Assembly: GCA_963701375.1 (NCBI GenBank)
Contig: CAVOZT010000004.1
Location: forward strand, 1,302,001-1,366,000
DNA length: 64,000 nucleotides
Direction: 5' to 3'
Origin: CAVXTF01 sp963701375
Lineage (GTDB): Bacteria; Actinomycetota; Acidimicrobiia; Acidimicrobiales; CAVXTF01
Positions 60,391-64,000 of the stretch are shown one piece after another (position 1 is the first letter of the stretch; each line of letters begins with the position of its first letter). The position numbers and the translations under genes were made by a program. A model generated the notes under the pieces. The model made no database searches and had not been told where the DNA came from. It was given only the letters and a program-made list of their open reading frames with translations.

Positions 60391-62229
60391 ATGCGAGTTA
60401 GGGCCCGGTTGATCAGGGTTGCGTGCGTTCTGGCAGTCACGGCAGTGGTGGCGGCGTCCTGCAGTAGCAACCCGAGCTCGAACCCCGGTGGCACAACTGC
60501 CCCCACGGTCAACCCCGCTCAGCAGCTCGGCGAGCACGACATCCTTCCCCCTGCGGCGACCGGCAGCCCGGTCACCGGCGGCACCCTCAAGATCGTCGGC
60601 GCCGGCGACATCGACCACCTCGACACGTGCTGCGCGTATTACACGACTACCTACGAGGTCCTGCGAGCGGTCAGCAGGCAGCTCGTCTCCTACCAGTCGC
60701 AGCACAACAACCCCGCTCCGGCCACGCCCACCTCGGACATCGCCACCTACTCGGTGAGCTCGGACGGTCTCACCTACACCTTCAAGATCAAGCAGGGTGT
60801 CATGTGGGACGCGCCGAGCGGCGCCCGGCAGGTGACCTCTCAAGACCAGGTCCTCGGCTTCAAGAGGCTGTGCAACCCGGTCCTCCCGGCTCCTCCCCTC
60901 GACTACTGGGAGAACAACATCGCCGGCATGAAGTCGTACTGCACCGGGTTCGCTGCGATAAAGCTTCCGACCGGCCCGGCTGCGCAGATTGCGGCGCTCA
61001 AGAACTACATCACCAGCAACCAGATAAGCGGGCTCTCGACTCCAGACTCGTCGACGCTCGTCATCACGCTCATGCACCCGGCGAGCAGCTTCATAAACAT
61101 CTTGGCGATGCCGATGAGCTCTCCGGTCCCGGTCGAGATTCTCAATTACCTCCCGGGCTCTGTGCAGGAAGAGGAGCACTTCATCTCCGACGGTCCTTAC
61201 ACGATCACCTCCTACACGCCGAACGTGAACTTCACTCTCGCCAAGAACCCGGATTGGCAGCAGAGCACGGACCCGATGCGGCACCAGTACTTCAACGCGA
61301 TCGACGTGACCGAGGGCGAGTCACCGTCGGCGATCCAGCAGCAGCTTCAAACCGGCGATGCCGACCTCGAGTGGGACACGACCGTTCCTGCCGCCGACGT
61401 CCAGTCACTCACCAGCTCACCGCAGTTCGTGGCGGGATACATCGGGGGTATCACCTACTTGGTCTTCAACATGAAGAGCCTTACGAACAACTCGGCTCTC
61501 CAGAAGACGTCGGTGCGCCAGGCGCTCGAATATTGCGTCAACAAGCGCCACATCGTGCAGGTGAGCGGTGGACCGGTGATCAACGTGGCGTCGAACCAGA
61601 TCCTCCCGCCGCAGATCACCGGTTACAAGCAGATAAATCCGTACCCGTCTCCAAATTCCGTGGGGGACCAGACCAAGTGCAAGTCGATGCTTGCGGCGGC
61701 CGGGTACCCGAACGGGTTGACGCTCACCCTGGTCTACGCGAACAACCCGCCGATGCCGGCCCAGGCGACGGCGCTCCAGTCCGACTTCCTGCAAGGTGGC
61801 GTGACTATCAAGCTCCTCGAGCAGCCTGCTCAGGGTGCCTATTTCAACTACATCGAGACGTCCTCGAACAAGGCGCACTGGGACCTGGCTTTCGGTCTGT
61901 GGTTCCCGGACTGGGAAGGAAACGGAGCGCAGTCGATCTTCGCCCCGTTGCTCGACGGGAGCCTCTACGCCGCTGGGTCGTCCACCGACTACGGGGACTA
62001 CAACGACGCGACCGTCACCAATGGCATCGTCACCGCTGAGCAGGCACCGACGTTGGCGCAATCCGCCAGTGACTGGGCGAACCTCGACAACTACGTCATG
62101 ACCAAGAACCCGGGTTGGATCCCGCTCATCTACCAGGCGCTCCCGCAGTTCGTAGGGACCAACGTTGAGGGAGCCACGTACAACGGCGACTTGGGCTACG
62201 TCGACATAACGACGCTCTGGAAGAAGTGA
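60391..62229 (+). CDS. Oligopeptide-type ABC transporter substrate-binding lipoprotein (SBP_bac_5)
   Basis: 612 residues from ATG 60391 with GGAG 6 bases upstream. A lipoprotein signal ends in the lipobox 'VAASC' (Cys at about residue 24). The family 5 pattern is clear: 'GGTLKIVGAGDIDHLDTC', 'YSVSSDGLTYTFKIKQGVMW', 'KTSVRQALEYCVNKRHIVQV'. Many Cys beyond the lipobox (for example 'DTCCAYY') are unusual. The two ATPase genes follow directly; no permease genes are between them, so these must be elsewhere or the SBP is a separate transcription unit. Confidence 0.92.
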   Translation: MRVRARLIRVACVLAVTAVVAASCSSNPSSNPGGTTAPTVNPAQQLGEHDILPPAATGSPVTGGTLKIVGAGDIDHLDTCCAYYTTTYEVLRAVSRQLVSYQSQHNNPAPATPTSDIATYSVSSDGLTYTFKIKQGVMWDAPSGARQVTSQDQVLGFKRLCNPVLPAPPLDYWENNIAGMKSYCTGFAAIKLPTGPAAQIAALKNYITSNQISGLSTPDSSTLVITLMHPASSFINILAMPMSSPVPVEILNYLPGSVQEEEHFISDGPYTITSYTPNVNFTLAKNPDWQQSTDPMRHQYFNAIDVTEGESPSAIQQQLQTGDADLEWDTTVPAADVQSLTSSPQFVAGYIGGITYLVFNMKSLTNNSALQKTSVRQALEYCVNKRHIVQVSGGPVINVASNQILPPQITGYKQINPYPSPNSVGDQTKCKSMLAAAGYPNGLTLTLVYANNPPMPAQATALQSDFLQGGVTIKLLEQPAQGAYFNYIETSSNKAHWDLAFGLWFPDWEGNGAQSIFAPLLDGSLYAAGSSTDYGDYNDATVTNGIVTAEQAPTLAQSASDWANLDNYVMTKNPGWIPLIYQALPQFVGTNVEGATYNGDLGYVDITTLWKK

Positions 62230-62313
62230 TCCGGACGGAGGAGGAGGACAGCACTCGATCCGAGCCTTGTAGCTAGGATCTCGACAACCTAGAGCCCGCC
62301 GAGGAGGCCGCAC

Positions 62314-63354
62314 GTGGCGTTGCTGGAGGTGGTCGACCTCCGGGTCTCCTTCGACACCGACGACGGCGTCGTCGAGGCCGTGCAGGGCATGTCGTTCTCG
62401 GTCGAACGCGGCCGGACGCTCGGCATCGTAGGTGAGTCCGGGTCGGGCAAGTCCGTCTCCACCCAGGCGATCATGGGCTTGAGCCCGGGCGCGCACGTGA
62501 GCGGTTATGCGTACCTCGACGGTGTCGACCTGCTCGGCATGACCGAGCATCAGTTGCGCTCGGTCCGCGGCGCCCGGATCTCGATGATCTTCCAGGACCC
62601 CTTGACGAGCCTGCATCCCCTCTTCCGGGTCGGGCACCAGATCTCCGAGGCGGTGCGGGCACACGAGAAGATCTCGCGCCACGACGCCCTCGACCGCGCC
62701 GTCGACATGCTCGGGAAGGTGGGCATCCCCCAACCCGAGCGGCGAGCCCGCGAGTACCCGCATCAGTTCTCAGGAGGTATGAGGCAGCGTGCGATGATCG
62801 CGATGGCGCTCGCACTGCGTCCTGCACTCATAATCGCCGACGAGCCGACCACTGCACTGGACGTGACTGTCCAGGCGCAGATCCTCGAGCTTCTCGCCGA
62901 TCTGCAGGCTGAGCTCGAGACGGCCGTGATCCTCATCACGCACGATCTGGGTGTCGTCGCCGACGTGGCCGACGACATCGTGATCATGTACGCGGGCCGG
63001 CCGATGGAACGAGCGGACGTCAAGGCCGCGTTCCTCGAACCGCACCACCCGTACACGCAGGGGCTCTTGGAGTCGATACCCGCGTACTCGTCACGTTCCG
63101 GGCGTCTTCACCCGATACGGGGGAACCCTCCCTCGTTGCTCAGACTTCCGAAAGGATGTCCGTTCGCTCCTCGTTGTCCGCATGTTCGCAACGAGTGTCT
63201 CATCGCTCCTCCGCCTCTCAAACCGGTGGGACGGTCAGAAGGACATATCTCAGCGTGCATTCTTCCTGCCGATCACGTTGGGCTGAACCAGCTCGACGAG
63301 GAGAATTCGGCTCCTTCGTACACGAATGGCTCCACGGGGGCGGCGTGGTCGTGA
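62314..63354 (+). CDS. Oligopeptide ABC transporter ATP-binding protein, OppD/DppD type
   Basis: 346 residues from GTG 62314 with GAGGAGG 6 bases upstream. Walker A 'GIVGESGSGKSVSTQAIMGL', signature 'HQFSGGMRQRAMIAMALALR', Walker B 'ALIIADEPTTALDVTVQAQI', H-loop 'LITHDLGVVADVADDIVIMY'. The C-terminal cysteine-containing oligopeptide extension is present ('GCPFAPRCPHVRNEC'). The stop overlaps the next gene's start (GTGA), showing coupling with the OppF-type ATPase. Confidence 0.95.
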   Translation: MALLEVVDLRVSFDTDDGVVEAVQGMSFSVERGRTLGIVGESGSGKSVSTQAIMGLSPGAHVSGYAYLDGVDLLGMTEHQLRSVRGARISMIFQDPLTSLHPLFRVGHQISEAVRAHEKISRHDALDRAVDMLGKVGIPQPERRAREYPHQFSGGMRQRAMIAMALALRPALIIADEPTTALDVTVQAQILELLADLQAELETAVILITHDLGVVADVADDIVIMYAGRPMERADVKAAFLEPHHPYTQGLLESIPAYSSRSGRLHPIRGNPPSLLRLPKGCPFAPRCPHVRNECLIAPPPLKPVGRSEGHISACILPADHVGLNQLDEENSAPSYTNGSTGAAWS

Positions 63355-64000
63355 GCGCAACCGACACCGATCAGGGACCCGTCCTGCTCGACGTCAAAGA
63401 CGTCGTGAAGCACTTCCCGGTCAAGGGCCGGGCGCTGCGAGGAATGAGCGCACCCCGCGTACATGCGGTCGACGGGGTGAGCCTTTCCGTTCGCTCCGGC
63501 GAGACGCTCGGTCTCGTAGGCGAGAGTGGTTGCGGGAAGTCGACGCTCGCCAGGGTGATGACGGCTCTCCAGCCGGCAACCGCCGGAAACGTCGTGTTCA
63601 AGGGCCAGGACATCACGAAGCTCCGGCGTGGGCCGATGCGACCCATCCGCCGGCACATCCAAATGGTGTTCCAGGACCCCTACGGGTCGCTCAATCCTCG
63701 TCGGCGAGTGGGTTCGATTCTTGGCGACCCCTTCGCGGTCCACGGCATTGCGTCAGGCGCCGACCGAAAACGGCGCGTACAGGAGCTCATGGAGGTCGTA
63801 GGACTCAGCCCCGAGCATTTCAACCGCTTTCCCGCCGAATTCTCCGGTGGCCAGAGGCAGCGGATAGGAATTGCGCCGCGCTTTGGCGCTCCGCCCCGAC
63901 CTCATCGTGTGCGACGAGCCGGTTTCTGCACTCGACGTCTCGATCCAGGCGCAGGTTCTCAATCTGATCGAGGATCTCCAGGTCGAGTTCGGCCTGACTT
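63351..64000 (+). pseudogene. Oligopeptide ABC transporter ATP-binding protein, OppF/DppF type; frameshifted and cut by the window edge
   Basis: Starts at GTG 63351. Walker A is 'GLVGESGCGKSTLARVMTAL', Q-loop 'HIQMVFQDPYGSLNPRRRVG', signature 'FPAEFSGGQRQRIGIA'. Directly after this the given frame reads 'PRFGAPPRPHR'. Removing one C at 63876/63877 restores 'RALALRPDLIVCDEPVSALD' (Walker B) and 'SIQAQVLNLIEDLQVEF' up to the edge. OppF partners OppD in the transporter. The break in such a strongly conserved motif, next to an intact OppD, looks more like a base-call error than a functional loss. Confidence 0.9.

Overview
The window is high-GC bacterial DNA with dense short-gap or overlapping genes. 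F420-type luciferase-family enzymes, a MurT/GatD cell-wall amidation enzyme, an RsbW/SigF/STAS stress cassette, DUF4031 and DUF2510 proteins, and many SD-less starts 6-8 bp behind a TAnnnT -10 element all point to Actinomycetota. The large Ig-repeat surface protein with a C-terminal 'GYWLVASDGGVFxFG' propeller suggests something near Acidimicrobiia. That placement is inference, because no rRNA or marker gene was compared.

Layout. 1-12.4 kb: a cut-off PAS sensor, UspA, a zinc alcohol dehydrogenase, RlmN, an F420-type oxidoreductase with a hotdog thioesterase, small conserved proteins, an APH-type phosphotransferase facing a frameshifted nitroreductase, then SDR/STAS/SigF/RsbW. 12.5-17.8 kb: cupin-TldD-TldE operon, YqgE, a fused Phd-RelE toxin-antitoxin protein and a GNAT. 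18.4-25.8 kb: LysR, a HAD-PlsC fusion, a fused MurT-GatD, and a two-component system. 26.3-33.2 kb: a minus-strand lipid-type operon (fatty acyl-CoA reductase/HAD, alcohol dehydrogenase, LarA-like protein, acyltransferase) linked by 4-nt ATGA overlaps and faced by a TetR gene with two palindromic operators. 33.2-36.5 kb: membrane proteins and an amidase. 37-46.7 kb: a 2347-residue surface protein and two secreted proteins around a tRNA-Val(CAC). 46.7-53.2 kb: small enzymes, a badly frameshifted glycosyltransferase facing a TetR gene, and an HxlR/hydrolase pair. 53.3-64 kb: an ECF sigma factor with a membrane partner, a GGDEF-EAL protein, a luciferase-like monooxygenase, and an oligopeptide ABC transporter running off the right edge.

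Two points matter for any user of this sequence. First, at least five recognisable genes (nitroreductase, TldE, LysR, LarA, OppF), and probably the sigma-factor partner, read through only if one base is removed. Second, 48.3-49.75 kb holds about seven further frame changes, mostly missing bases, in a glycosyltransferase and the DNA-binding domain of its TetR neighbour. The first set looks like base-insertion error in the assembly or scattered recent mutations; the second is a local cluster that may be genuine decay or a low-quality patch.

The best candidates for undescribed biology are the 26.3-33.2 kb operon with its operator/promoter overlap, the single-chain MurT-GatD and the single-chain antitoxin-toxin.
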